Source: Candidatus Saccharimonadota bacterium
GTDB lineage: Bacteria > Patescibacteriota > Saccharimonadia > Saccharimonadales > Saccharimonadaceae
Assembly (NCBI GenBank): GCA_017406905.1
Contig: JAFQXN010000006.1
Coordinates: 124,001 to 188,000, forward strand
DNA length: 64,000 nucleotides
Direction: 5' to 3'
The notes under the pieces were generated by a model. It had not been told where the DNA came from and searched no databases. It saw only the letters and a list, made by a program, of their open reading frames with translations. Below, piece after piece: positions 9,174-17,403 of this stretch. Made by a program: the position numbers and the translations under genes. Position 1 is the stretch's first letter; each line of letters starts with the position of its first letter.

Positions 9174-9852
9174 ATTCCTGGCCGAGCGTCTCGGCATTTC
9201 ACGCCGCGACGCCGACGAATTGATTTCCGCTGGCAAAATCACCATCGGTGACCGCCCCGCTAAGCTCGGCGACAGAGTGGATATTGACAAAATTGATAAA
9301 GTGTGCTATAATGGAAAGATAGTACCACCCCAGGCGGATTTCTTATATATTGCTTTCAATAAACCTATCGGCTACGTTTGTTCTCGCCGCGCTCAAGGCT
9401 CTGCTCCTACGCTTTATGAATTATTGCCACCAGATTATCAAAAGCTTAAGACCGTCGGCCGCCTCGACAAAGACAGCTCCGGCCTAATTTTGCTTACCAA
9501 CGATGGTAATTTTGCTTTTCAGATGACTCACCCTAAGTTCCGTAAACAAAAAGTTTACGAGGTCGAGCTCGACAAACCCCTCGAGCCACTCCATCAGCAA
9601 ATGATTTCCGATTACGGCGTTATGCTCGATGATGGTCCCAGCCAGTTTAAGGTATTTACATCGACGGCAGGGCCTGTCGAGCGGACGTGCTTTACTGTAG
9701 TGTTATCCGAAGGCCGCAATCGCCAGATTCGCCGCACTTTTGCTGCCCTCGGCTATCGAGTTATCAAACTCCATCGCACGCAATTTGGCAAATATCAACT
9801 CAATCATCTCAAACCCGGCGCCTTCGAAATCATTAAAATCTCACCATCATAA
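9139..9852 (+). CDS. RsuA/RluB-type 16S/23S rRNA pseudouridine synthase
   Basis: A 237-residue enzyme with an N-terminal S4 RNA-binding domain (RLNKFLAERLGISRRDADELI) and a pseudouridine synthase domain with the catalytic aspartate in VGRLDKDSSGLILLTNDG and the family motif EGRNRQIRR. Target (16S versus 23S site) cannot be assigned from sequence alone. It begins inside the 3' end of the response regulator gene in another frame, with 35 nt overlap. A perfect consensus promoter lies inside the gene at 9284-9312. Confidence 0.92.
   Translation: MNSQLTPIRLNKFLAERLGISRRDADELISAGKITIGDRPAKLGDRVDIDKIDKVCYNGKIVPPQADFLYIAFNKPIGYVCSRRAQGSAPTLYELLPPDYQKLKTVGRLDKDSSGLILLTNDGNFAFQMTHPKFRKQKVYEVELDKPLEPLHQQMISDYGVMLDDGPSQFKVFTSTAGPVERTCFTVVLSEGRNRQIRRTFAALGYRVIKLHRTQFGKYQLNHLKPGAFEIIKISPS
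9284..9312 (+). promoter_or_regulatory. Perfect consensus promoter inside the pseudouridine synthase gene
   Basis: TTGACA (9284-9289), 17 bp spacer, TATAAT (9307-9312) preceded by TGC. This matches the ideal sigma70/SigA promoter exactly. It points in the gene's direction, so an internal transcript could add expression of ftsA downstream, although ftsA has its own box. Confidence 0.5.
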
Positions 9853-9894
9853 ATGTCCGTCAAGTACGGTTGACTAATGTGTTATAATATAAGT

Positions 9895-11118
9895 ATGAGC
9901 ACCATTCTCGGTCTAGATATCGGTACGGAATTTGTCAAGGCAGTATTAGCTCGTCCTACCAAAAAGGGTGATCTCGAAATCCTTGGCGTCGGCAAAGCCA
10001 AACAGGCCGAAGGCAATATGCACGCCGGCGCCGTCGCTGACATTCCAGCCGTCGTCGCCACGTGTGAAGATGCACTGGTTAAAGTTGAAGAACAAGCTGG
10101 CGAGCGCGCCAGTCTCACTGTCGTAGGCATTGCCGGGGAGCTCATCAAGGGTAATACTACCACTGTGCGCTATAGTCGCAAGAATCCGAATAAGCCCATT
10201 ACCGAGTCCGAGATGCATGAAATTATCGTTAAAGTTCAACAAAAATCCGGCGAAGTCGCTAAAAAGACCGTCGCTCTCGAGACTGGTAACGACAACGTCG
10301 AAGTCCGCCTTATCAATTCAGCCATAGTCTCACTCACCATTGATGGCTACAAGATTAGCAATCCTGTCGGTTTCAAGGGTTCAGATGTAGTCATTCAATT
10401 TTACACCGCGTTTGCTCCACTTATTCACGTTGCCGCCATTGAGAAGGTCTGCGCCGAACTTAATCTAGATTTGCTCACAGTGGCGGTCGAGCCGTTTGCG
10501 GTTTGTCGCGCCTGCCTTGGCGATGATTTAGATTCTAATTTCTCCGGAGTCGTCATAGACATTGGTGGGGGCACCACCGATTTGGCCGTAGTTGAAGACG
10601 GCGGTGTTGAAGGTACCAAAATGTTCTCTATTGGCGGCCGTAGTTTTACTCATCAAATTGCCGAGTCTCTAGGTGTAGATTTTAACACTGCCGAGGAGTA
10701 TAAACTCAATTACGATACCGGCAAGCTAGACGATCGCATCAAGGCTAAAGTTGAGACAGCCCTCTCCCGCAATATTAGTGTGTGGCTCACTGGCATCGAA
10801 GTCGCCCTCGAAGAATTTAACAATATCAGTAGTCTCCCCAGAAACGTGCTCCTTTGCGGTGGTGGTGCTAGCCTTTCTCTATTACAGGAAACTCTCGCTA
10901 TTTCAGATTGGTACACTAAATTACCATTTTCACGTCGCCCCGTCATTCATCTCATCGATGTCAAAGACCTCCCCAATCTCATTATGAAAGATAAAACCCT
11001 CCTCGACCATTCTTTTGCCACCGCGCTTGGTCTACTTCGCGTAGGTATGGACACTCTTGCCGGGGCCCCAGAAGAAAACAAGCTAAAAGCCAAACTTGCT
11101 AAACTCCTCCAAAATTAA
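9895..11118 (+). CDS. ftsA: FtsA-family actin-like cell-division protein
   Basis: A 407-residue actin-fold ATPase. The N-terminus ILGLDIGTEFVKAV and GVVIDIGGGTTDLAV are the phosphate-binding loops, and LLCGGGASL is the adenosine motif. The inserted SHS2-like region (about 85-165) and overall order match FtsA, which tethers FtsZ to the membrane; PilM has a related fold and is the alternative. A C-terminal amphipathic helix could be KLKAKLAKLLQN. The ATG at 9895 lies 6 nt after TATAAT (9883-9888) with TGT before it; starting upstream at 9877 would translate the promoter. Confidence 0.8.
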   Translation: MSTILGLDIGTEFVKAVLARPTKKGDLEILGVGKAKQAEGNMHAGAVADIPAVVATCEDALVKVEEQAGERASLTVVGIAGELIKGNTTTVRYSRKNPNKPITESEMHEIIVKVQQKSGEVAKKTVALETGNDNVEVRLINSAIVSLTIDGYKISNPVGFKGSDVVIQFYTAFAPLIHVAAIEKVCAELNLDLLTVAVEPFAVCRACLGDDLDSNFSGVVIDIGGGTTDLAVVEDGGVEGTKMFSIGGRSFTHQIAESLGVDFNTAEEYKLNYDTGKLDDRIKAKVETALSRNISVWLTGIEVALEEFNNISSLPRNVLLCGGGASLSLLQETLAISDWYTKLPFSRRPVIHLIDVKDLPNLIMKDKTLLDHSFATALGLLRVGMDTLAGAPEENKLKAKLAKLLQN

Positions 11119-11141
11119 GCACTCTGTACATACTGTAGTGC
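11119..11141. terminator. Possible bidirectional hairpin between ftsA and alaS
   Basis: GCACT and AGTGC flank a 13 nt loop in the 34 bp gap between the convergent ends of ftsA and alaS. There is no clear T-run, so this is a weak call. Confidence 0.3.
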
Positions 11142-11152
11142 GCCGTAGGTTT

Positions 11153-13036
11153 CTATTCTAGCACGGCCTTTATTCTTCGCACCCCAGCAGAAGAAGACTC
11201 TTCTTTTTTGATTTTAAAATGTCCCAATACTCCGGTATGCTCCACATGCGGCCCGCCACATACTTCGCGTGACACCGGCGCATCAAAATCTCCGATTGTA
11301 TAGACTTTCAATACATTTGGGTATTTTTCCCAAAATTGCCCGTGCGCTTTCAAAGTATCTTTTGCGTATGCCTTTTCATATTCATCGTACACCACCGGCA
11401 AATCTGCCTCAATCCAATCATTTACTTGCTTTTCTACTGCAACAATTTCCTCCGGCGTCATCTTGTGGTCTAGATTAAAATCAAATCGTACACGCTCTGC
11501 CGTAATGTTTGAACCTTTCTGTGCAATATCGGGTGAAACCAATTTTTGCAAGGCCGCCAGTAGTAAATGTGTAGCGGTGTGGTATTTTACAGTTTGTTCA
11601 CCGTGGTCTTCAAGGCCGCCCTTGAACATACCTTTCGAAGCAGTCTGTGAGCGCTCTCTTTGTTCGGACAATGCTGCTTCAAACTCTTCACGATACTTCG
11701 GTGATAGTGCAATCCCCTCGCGGTAACATTCTTCTACGGATAGCTCCATCGGGAATCCGTAAGTGTCTTGCAGCTTAAACAAATCGTAACCAGACAGGGT
11801 AGCCGAAGATTCTTTTGTTATTTTACGTAGTTCCTTCAATCCTCTGTTCAAAGTTTTCCGGAAGGCACTTTCCTCTCTTAGTAGTACGCCTAGCGCATCC
11901 TCACGATGCGCCAAAATCTCATCTGATAAGTCCGTGTAATTCTTTGCCACTATTGGCACTACCTCGGCCAAGAAATCCGACGCAATTCCTAAATCTAAAG
12001 CCCGCAAAATCGCCCGCCGTATCAATCGCCTGAGTGCATAACCTTGTGTCTTATTAGATGGCACCAACCCTTGCGCCGCTAAGAGGTAGGCTCCGCGCAG
12101 ATGGTCTGCGATTACTCGCATTTCGTCGGTATTATTATCATACGATTTGCCTGAAATTTCCTCAAGCTTCTCTATGATTGGCTTCATCAACGAAATCTTA
12201 AACACGTCAAACGAACCAATCGCCGCCGCCGAGATCCGCTCAAGTCCTCCACCAAAATCTACGTTTTTCTTCTCTAGCTCCTCAAAGGTCCCATCCGGAA
12301 GCCGCCGATATTGCATAAACACCGAATTGCCAATCTCCATAAACCTTGCACCATCGCTCGCTGGATGCGCCAAGCCATATTTTTCTACATCTTGCTTGTC
12401 TTCTCCAAAATCATAAAATACTTCAGAATCTGGCCCACACGGATCGCCAATCGGGGTAGACTCGCAGCCCCCACCACGCGACCACCAGTTCTCATGGTCA
12501 TCATAGAAGAAAATCCTCTCCCCAGGCTTAATGCCACGTTTGTCACCATTCTCGGCTGTGCCAATCTCTGCAATTTTTGCTTCAATACCGACCTCGGCAA
12601 ACACTTTCTGCCAAATCTCTGCCGATTCTGTATCTTTTGGTATACCGTATTTTTCATTCCCGATAAAACAAGTCACATAAATCTTCTCCGGATCTAGCCC
12701 TACCACTTCAGTCAAAAATTCGAAAAAGTTATGTATCTGCTCTTCTTTAAAATAATCTCCTAACGACCAATTCCCCAGCATTTCAAATACAGTCGTGTGT
12801 CGTGGATCTCCCACATCTTCAATATCTTGCAATCTCATAGAGGGCTGCGAATCAGTCAACCTCGTGCCGTCCGGATGGGGCTCGCCTAGTAGATATGGTA
12901 ATAGTGGCTGCATTCCGGAACCGGTAAATAGCGTAGTCGGATCATTCTCTAACACTAGCGGTGCCGGCTGGATGATTTTATGTCCCTTTTTTACTTGAAA
13001 ATCCAAAAACTTTTGTCTAATTTCATTCGCGTTCAT
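11153..13036 (-). CDS. alaS: Alanyl-tRNA synthetase lacking the C-terminal C-Ala region
   Basis: Charges tRNA-Ala. The 627 residues contain the class II catalytic core (FEMLGNWSLGDYFKEE, GGGLERI), the tRNA-recognition region and the editing domain with HTATH (about 485) and the zinc-binding CGGPHVEHTG near the end. The protein stops at VRRIKAVLE; the linker and C-Ala domain that bring E. coli AlaRS to about 876 residues are absent. Proofreading residues are intact. The ATG lies 7 nt after a TATAAT box, so the message is probably leaderless. Confidence 0.95.
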   Translation of the reverse strand: MNANEIRQKFLDFQVKKGHKIIQPAPLVLENDPTTLFTGSGMQPLLPYLLGEPHPDGTRLTDSQPSMRLQDIEDVGDPRHTTVFEMLGNWSLGDYFKEEQIHNFFEFLTEVVGLDPEKIYVTCFIGNEKYGIPKDTESAEIWQKVFAEVGIEAKIAEIGTAENGDKRGIKPGERIFFYDDHENWWSRGGGCESTPIGDPCGPDSEVFYDFGEDKQDVEKYGLAHPASDGARFMEIGNSVFMQYRRLPDGTFEELEKKNVDFGGGLERISAAAIGSFDVFKISLMKPIIEKLEEISGKSYDNNTDEMRVIADHLRGAYLLAAQGLVPSNKTQGYALRRLIRRAILRALDLGIASDFLAEVVPIVAKNYTDLSDEILAHREDALGVLLREESAFRKTLNRGLKELRKITKESSATLSGYDLFKLQDTYGFPMELSVEECYREGIALSPKYREEFEAALSEQRERSQTASKGMFKGGLEDHGEQTVKYHTATHLLLAALQKLVSPDIAQKGSNITAERVRFDFNLDHKMTPEEIVAVEKQVNDWIEADLPVVYDEYEKAYAKDTLKAHGQFWEKYPNVLKVYTIGDFDAPVSREVCGGPHVEHTGVLGHFKIKKEESSSAGVRRIKAVLE

Positions 13037-13113
13037 AGAGATAATTATATCACCACTTGCATCACACGTAAACCTGTGATAGAATAAACATAAGTATTAA
13101 AAAAGGAATTATT

Positions 13114-13319
13114 ATGGCACAAGCAAAGAAAAAACTGCAACCAAAACTGCTAAAAAATCAACTCAATCTCGCAAGACTACTCGAAAGTCCGGCGCAAGAA
13201 GCCAAGTCCGCTATGAGAAATATCAAAAAGGCCAGCAATCCAATATGTTCTTTGTTGTCTCTATGAGTGTCCTCGCTGCGACCTTGCTTTTCGCTAATCT
13301 CTTGATGCTCACTGCTTAA
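13114..13319 (+). pseudogene. Small Lys-rich membrane protein, frame broken at an A6 run
   Basis: The gene has a Shine-Dalgarno (AAGGA) and ATG at 13114. The original frame ends at 13266 after 50 unconvincing residues. A -1 shift at the six A (13129-13134) gives a coherent protein of about 68 residues: basic Lys/Thr/Arg N-terminus, RYEKYQKGQQSN, then a membrane helix (FFVVSMSVLAATLLFANLLM) ending at the TAA at 13317-13319. The AAAAAAC context suits ribosomal or polymerase slippage, and one missing A in the assembly would look identical. It converges on mnmA with a 4 nt overlap. The function is unknown. Confidence 0.6.
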
Positions 13320-14437
13320 TCAGCTATAATTCCTCCCCCCAAACAAATCTCGTCGTTGTACAATACGGCGCTCTGCCCAGAAGCAGGGCGCTTTATTTCT
13401 GATTCAAAATATAACTTTTCTCCATCAAATGTCGCTAGTATTAGCGGTGCTCGGTGCCGAAGGCGAACAGAGATCTGTCTCCCTCGCAATTCGGCAGAAT
13501 TTGCCCGGAAAAATATATCTTTAAGCTTCAGTTCTTTCGTCCAAATTGCTTCATGGTTCAAGTTTTTCGACACATATACAATATTCCGCCCGATATCTTT
13601 TTTAACTACATAATACGGCAGACCACCCGAAATATATAATCCATGCCTCTGGCCAATCGTATAAAATACTGCGCCCTCATGATAGCCTAGTACTCGTTCG
13701 CTTTCAATTTCCCGAATCTCACCTGACTGAGTATCAATATACTCCTTCAAAAAGTCTTTCATTCCCACTTCGCCCACAAAGCATACCCCCATCGATTCTT
13801 TCTTGTAAGCGTTATGCAAACCCCTCTCTTCCGCCAGCTTCTTCACTTCCGGCTTTTTCATATCGCCTATTGGGAAAATAGTATGCGCCAACGCCTCCTC
13901 GCTAATGCGATACAGGAAATATGTCTGATCCTTATTCTCGTCCGCAGCCCTAAGCAAGTCTATATAGGCGGGTGACGGCTCTGGAGAGCCCCCCCCATTG
14001 AGCTCTTGTGAAATGGAGGAGGAGAAGAGTCGGCAGGACCCACCTAGAATAGCCCTCGCATAGTGCCCCGTGGCAATAAAATCCGCCCCCGCCTCCATCG
14101 CTCTTTTATAAAACAGCTTGAACTTAATCTCCTGATTGCACATAATGTCTGGATTTGGCGTGTTCCCCGCCTGAAACTCCCGCAACATATATTCTACTAC
14201 TTTCTCACGATATTCTTTCTCAAAATCCCACACTAGAAAATCAATCCCTAGCTTTACCGCTACTCGCTTTGCGTCAGCCAAATCTTCCGCCCAAGGGCAT
14301 TTCATTCCTGGCAAATCTTGCGACCAATTTTTCATATAGACCCCAACCACCTTATAGCCCTGCTCCTTCAAAAGCAAAGCCGACACGCTCGAATCCACCC
14401 CGCCACTCATCCCTACATACACTATGGGTTTACTCAT
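13316..14437 (-). CDS. mnmA: tRNA-uridine 2-thiolase MnmA
   Basis: MnmA adds sulfur to C2 of U34 in tRNA-Lys/Glu/Gln. The 373-residue protein has the PP-loop GMSGGVDSS (about 9-17), the first catalytic cysteine in NPDIMCNQEIKF and the second in MGVCFVGE, followed by the GQRHGLY region. Residues about 129-159, between GHYAR and DENKDQTYFL, are an extra loop of Gly/Ser/Pro encoded by a palindromic element. The ATG overlaps the stop of the upstream cysteine desulfurase gene (ATGA), so sulfur donor and acceptor are coupled. A consensus promoter inside the desulfurase gene (14683-14711) could also feed it. Confidence 0.95.
   Translation of the reverse strand: MSKPIVYVGMSGGVDSSVSALLLKEQGYKVVGVYMKNWSQDLPGMKCPWAEDLADAKRVAVKLGIDFLVWDFEKEYREKVVEYMLREFQAGNTPNPDIMCNQEIKFKLFYKRAMEAGADFIATGHYARAILGGSCRLFSSSISQELNGGGSPEPSPAYIDLLRAADENKDQTYFLYRISEEALAHTIFPIGDMKKPEVKKLAEERGLHNAYKKESMGVCFVGEVGMKDFLKEYIDTQSGEIREIESERVLGYHEGAVFYTIGQRHGLYISGGLPYYVVKKDIGRNIVYVSKNLNHEAIWTKELKLKDIFFRANSAELRGRQISVRLRHRAPLILATFDGEKLYFESEIKRPASGQSAVLYNDEICLGGGIIAD
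13960..14052. repeat. Palindromic element inserted in frame in mnmA
   Basis: About 93 bp. AGGCGGGTGACGGCTCT (13966-13982) pairs with AGAGTCGGCAGGACCCACCT (14026-14045) with a 3 nt indel, and complementarity extends outward over CTATAT / AGAATAG. The inside contains C- and G-rich runs. It adds about 24-30 residues to MnmA. The CTTGG core of other copies is not recognisable here, so membership in the same family is inferred from size, structure and location. Confidence 0.6.
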
Positions 14438-15579
14438 ATTTCTAACCTTTTTCTTTCTATCTCAACGGCCTCATTTATAATCTTTGCGGCCTCTAAAATC
14501 TGTTCTTCATTATTTGTTTCACCCAAGGTCAACCTCAAAGAGCCCGCAATCTGTGTTTCCGAAAGCCCAATCGCTGCCAACACGTGCGATCGTACGCCTT
14601 TCGAGGCAGCACAAGCCGCGCCGGTCGCCACATACACACCACGCTCTTCAAGAAGGAATACTAACCTCTCTGCATCTATACCATTATAGCATACTACTAT
14701 GAAATTGTCAAGTGTATGCTTTTTATTTATCAACTCATACCCCTGTAAATTTTTCAGCAAAATCTCTCGCCATGCAGTATATTTTTTACGATTTCCGCTT
14801 AGGTGCTCTTTTGCCAATTTCGCCGCTTCGGCAAACCCAATCACCCCAGGTACATTTTCCGTACCAGACCGTAGTCCCTTTTCCTGGCCTCCGCCCACAG
14901 TCAAAGGAGAAAGCCGGACTCCGTGCGCCACATATAATGCTCCTACGCCTTTTGGCCCATACACTTTTGCGGCATTGAGTGTTAATAAATCCACCCCCAA
15001 CCTCGCCACATTTATATCCAACAAATTAAGCGCTTGAGACGCGTCAGAATGTAGCAATAGTTGCGTTTTTACGCCTCGCTTCAGCCGATCAAGTTTTACT
15101 TCGCGAATTATGCCGGCAATTTCCGCCAGAGGCTGAATCACGCCCAATTCATTATTCACTAATGACACGGAAATCATCTCCACTTCATCTGTAAGCTTCG
15201 CTCTTAAATCCGCCAAATCTATTACTCCAGATGGCAAGACTCGTATTGCCAACCCACCGCAAGCTTCAGCCACTCGCCTCACCGAATCATGTTCAGTCTC
15301 GAGATATAGAATTAAAGCCCGTTTGGATGCTTTACCCCCTACAGCCGTGAACGCCAAATTATTCGCCTCAGTCGCCCCAGCAGTTATTACAAGATCAGCA
15401 GCTTTTGCGCCAATTGCGTGTGCAATCACCCCTTTTGCCTCTATGTAATCCGCCGCCACCTTCTTAGCCGGTAAGTATGCCGCGCTCGGATTAAAAAAAT
15501 CCCTCGCAAAATAAGGCTCCATCGCCCTCAAGACTTTCTCGGCTACCGGTGTTGCCGCCGCATGATCCAGATATATCAT
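14434..15579 (-). CDS. IscS/NifS-type cysteine desulfurase
   Basis: A PLP enzyme that takes sulfur from cysteine. Of its 381 residues, MIYLDHAAATP opens the fold, LNAAKVYGPKG carries the PLP lysine, RSGTENVPG follows, and the sulfur-carrying cysteine is in ATGAACAASKG. Gene order and the 4 nt overlap with mnmA indicate a dedicated donor for tRNA thiolation, as with YrvO-MnmA in Bacillus (known for that pair, inferred here). The ATG lies 6 nt after a TGTTATAAT box. A second, SufS-like enzyme is encoded at 44393-45556. Confidence 0.93.
   Translation of the reverse strand: MIYLDHAAATPVAEKVLRAMEPYFARDFFNPSAAYLPAKKVAADYIEAKGVIAHAIGAKAADLVITAGATEANNLAFTAVGGKASKRALILYLETEHDSVRRVAEACGGLAIRVLPSGVIDLADLRAKLTDEVEMISVSLVNNELGVIQPLAEIAGIIREVKLDRLKRGVKTQLLLHSDASQALNLLDINVARLGVDLLTLNAAKVYGPKGVGALYVAHGVRLSPLTVGGGQEKGLRSGTENVPGVIGFAEAAKLAKEHLSGNRKKYTAWREILLKNLQGYELINKKHTLDNFIVVCYNGIDAERLVFLLEERGVYVATGAACAASKGVRSHVLAAIGLSETQIAGSLRLTLGETNNEEQILEAAKIINEAVEIERKRLEI
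14683..14711 (-). promoter_or_regulatory. Perfect consensus promoter inside the desulfurase gene, toward mnmA
   Basis: On the minus strand TTGACA (14706-14711), exactly 17 bp, TATAAT (14683-14688) preceded by TGC. It lies about 250 bp upstream of mnmA and could supply extra mnmA message. It closely resembles the internal promoter at 9284-9312, also in the bases TATAATGG. Confidence 0.5.
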
Positions 15580-15601
15580 AATAATATTATAACATAATTT
15601 G

Positions 15602-16021
15602 TCACTCTAGGGAAGTCTCGTCCGTACTTACCGCCCGGAACACAATCTCCTCTACACCCTCATCAGGATTACTCAAAGTCAGAGTCCCTTTGTCCTGGTC
15701 TATTTTATAGACATACTCATTCTCTAGTGTATACAGCCAATCCGTCTCAATCTTTAGCTTGTCGCCCTCTATCGCCCAGATAAAATCATAATTATTTGTC
15801 TGATTATTGGTCGTCAAACTCCCTTTGCCAATCTCTGTAAAAGTCCATACCACGCCCGGCGCACCTTCTTCTTCCCAGCTCCCAACTTCCACTAAATACT
15901 CCCCATCCTGTATTGCTGGCTTGCTCACGAACCCTAGCACCAAAAACACCACACCTACTACCAGCGTGATCATCCCGACTACAAATACTATAATTGAAAC
16001 AATTTTCTTCTTATCTTTCAT
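15602..16021 (-). CDS. Small membrane-anchored protein of unknown function
   Basis: A 139-residue protein with a basic N-terminus and one long hydrophobic segment (about 7-32), then an exported domain of beta-type sequence (YLVEVGSWEEEGAPG, LTTNNQTNNYDFIWAIEGD). The exported part looks like a small barrel of the kind that reports a measured value against a threshold, but I do not recognise the family. There is no lipobox cysteine. The ATG lies 6 nt after TAAAAT, giving a probable leaderless message. It lies just upstream of the desulfurase gene in the same direction. Confidence 0.7.
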   Translation of the reverse strand: MKDKKKIVSIIVFVVGMITLVVGVVFLVLGFVSKPAIQDGEYLVEVGSWEEEGAPGVVWTFTEIGKGSLTTNNQTNNYDFIWAIEGDKLKIETDWLYTLENEYVYKIDQDKGTLTLSNPDEGVEEIVFRAVSTDETSLE

Positions 16022-16102
16022 AACCTTATTTTAACAATAGAGTTATGATTTTACAAGCATTTTACTTGCATCGCTCGCGATGGATATGCCACGTATAGAA
16101 TA

Positions 16103-16489
16103 TTAGCTATATAATTTATTCTTCACTAATGTTAGATATGACTGCGCCGCCTTGACGAAATTTTCCAATTCATCACCCTCAATCTTCTTATACACCCCAC
16201 CAGTCGGTCTTTTATATACCCCAGTTGGCCGCACTTCATAACGCACAGTGATTTCTTGTGGCCTTCCCGCCGCATCCATCCAACTTTCGTACCAGTACCA
16301 CACGTTTTTCTTTGATGCAAAAAATTCCCTCTGGTGTCCCTCTGGTATCGGACCAAACAATGTCCGCCCCAGACTAGATTCAGCGTTGATTAAGTCATCC
16401 AGATTTAACTTATTTGAATATCTGCCGCGTGATTTTTTGTAGTTTTTGGGCTCGGCAAGCGGCAATCTTAACAATTTCTTAAGCGGCAT
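16103..16489 (-). CDS. Conserved CPR-type hypothetical protein
   Basis: A 128-residue soluble protein with the distinctive segment FGPIPEGHQREFF, followed by WYWYESW and RYEVRPTGVYK. I recall similar proteins in Saccharibacteria annotated as hypothetical; the function is unknown. The ATG lies inside the 3' end of the small gene at 16468-16617 (22 nt overlap), so the two are co-translated. Confidence 0.75.
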   Translation of the reverse strand: MPLKKLLRLPLAEPKNYKKSRGRYSNKLNLDDLINAESSLGRTLFGPIPEGHQREFFASKKNVWYWYESWMDAAGRPQEITVRYEVRPTGVYKRPTGGVYKKIEGDELENFVKAAQSYLTLVKNKLYS

Positions 16490-16617
16490 CTCTCAATCTC
16501 CTCGGCAATTTCATTCAATTCTTTGTAAATTTCTAATGATTCTTTCGTAGCATCAAAATTATAAGCTTCGCGCTTCGCGAAGGAAGGTATCTGAAAAACT
16601 GAGTTTTTTTCCTTCAT
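16468..16617 (-). CDS. 49-residue small protein, leaderless
   Basis: A short frame with clear start signals: TATAAT at 16624-16629 ends 6 nt before the ATG at 16617, the spacing used across this window. The product (MKEKNSVFQIPSF at its start) is charged, with a likely helix KESLEIYKELNEIAEEIER, and ends CRLRNC. It overlaps the next gene by 22 nt. Codon use and promoter support it; the function is unknown. A small palindrome (TTCGCG/CGCGAA) sits in the first third. Confidence 0.6.
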   Translation of the reverse strand: MKEKNSVFQIPSFAKREAYNFDATKESLEIYKELNEIAEEIERCRLRNC

Positions 16618-16656
16618 CTCACTATTATATCACAAGATAAGAAAAAAGTCAATACG

Positions 16657-17403
16657 CTACAGCCTAAATAAGGTCTCGGTATTTTGCGTAGTGGTTTTTA
16701 TTACGTCTTTTACGGGCAATTCTAACTTCTGTGCCAACCACTTTGCTATCTCTGGCACAAAAGCCGGCTCATTTATCTGCCCCCTAAATGGTACAGGTGC
16801 CAAAAACGGAGCATCAGTCTCTAGCAAAATTCTCTCAATTGGTGGTGTAGGCAAAGTAGAATAAGTAGCTAAGCCATTCACGCCCACATAAAAATCCGTA
16901 GTTTCTAGAATCTTCCTCAAGACTTTCTTGCTATCAGTAAAACTATGTACTACGCCGCACACATCCGGGAAATTCGCTACCACCGGGAAGAAATCATTAA
17001 AAGCCCCTCGCACATGAAAAGCAACTGGCAAATCATTATCTACCGCAAGCTGCAACATTTGTTCAAATAATCGAATCTGTCCCTCTCGGTCATATCCTTC
17101 GGAATGATAATCTAGCCCTACTTCACCAATTGCCACCGGAAGCGTCGTAAGACGCCCCCCGGCAGGGGCTTGAATGCAATTCTCAGGGTGTACCCCATAA
17201 GTCCAATACACTCCTTCATGTTTTTCCGCAAAATCTTTTGCATTCTCTGAATCTTCCGGATCAGTCCCAATGCAAATAATTTTCTCCACGCCAACCTCGC
17301 GCGCTCGTACCAGCATTTCCTCCGCCTGTTTTTCCGAGAAAAACTCCCTATCGTGCAGATGACAATGAGAATCAATCAAAAAATCCGACCGCTCGCTAGG
17401 CAT
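16657..17403 (-). CDS. tatD: TatD-family metal-dependent DNase
   Basis: A 248-residue TIM-barrel hydrolase. Metal ligands are visible as IDSHCHLHD (about 10-18), the glutamate in AIGEVGLDYH, the histidine in VAFHVRG, VVHSFTD, and the aspartate in LLETDAPFL. TatD enzymes degrade DNA 3' to 5' and act in DNA repair or quality control. The ATG overlaps the typA stop by 8 nt, so the two genes form an operon. Confidence 0.92.
   Translation of the reverse strand: MPSERSDFLIDSHCHLHDREFFSEKQAEEMLVRAREVGVEKIICIGTDPEDSENAKDFAEKHEGVYWTYGVHPENCIQAPAGGRLTTLPVAIGEVGLDYHSEGYDREGQIRLFEQMLQLAVDNDLPVAFHVRGAFNDFFPVVANFPDVCGVVHSFTDSKKVLRKILETTDFYVGVNGLATYSTLPTPPIERILLETDAPFLAPVPFRGQINEPAFVPEIAKWLAQKLELPVKDVIKTTTQNTETLFRL

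Noticed and set aside
9672-9691. Small palindrome TCGAC..GTCGA in the pseudouridine synthase gene
   Set aside because: Protein length at this point is normal and the hairpin is short; a chance match is likely.
17140-17195. Inverted-repeat-like segment in tatD (AATTGC..GCAATT, GCGTC/GACGC)
   Set aside because: TatD has no extra residues here and the arms are only about 6 bp, so it does not meet the insertion criterion.
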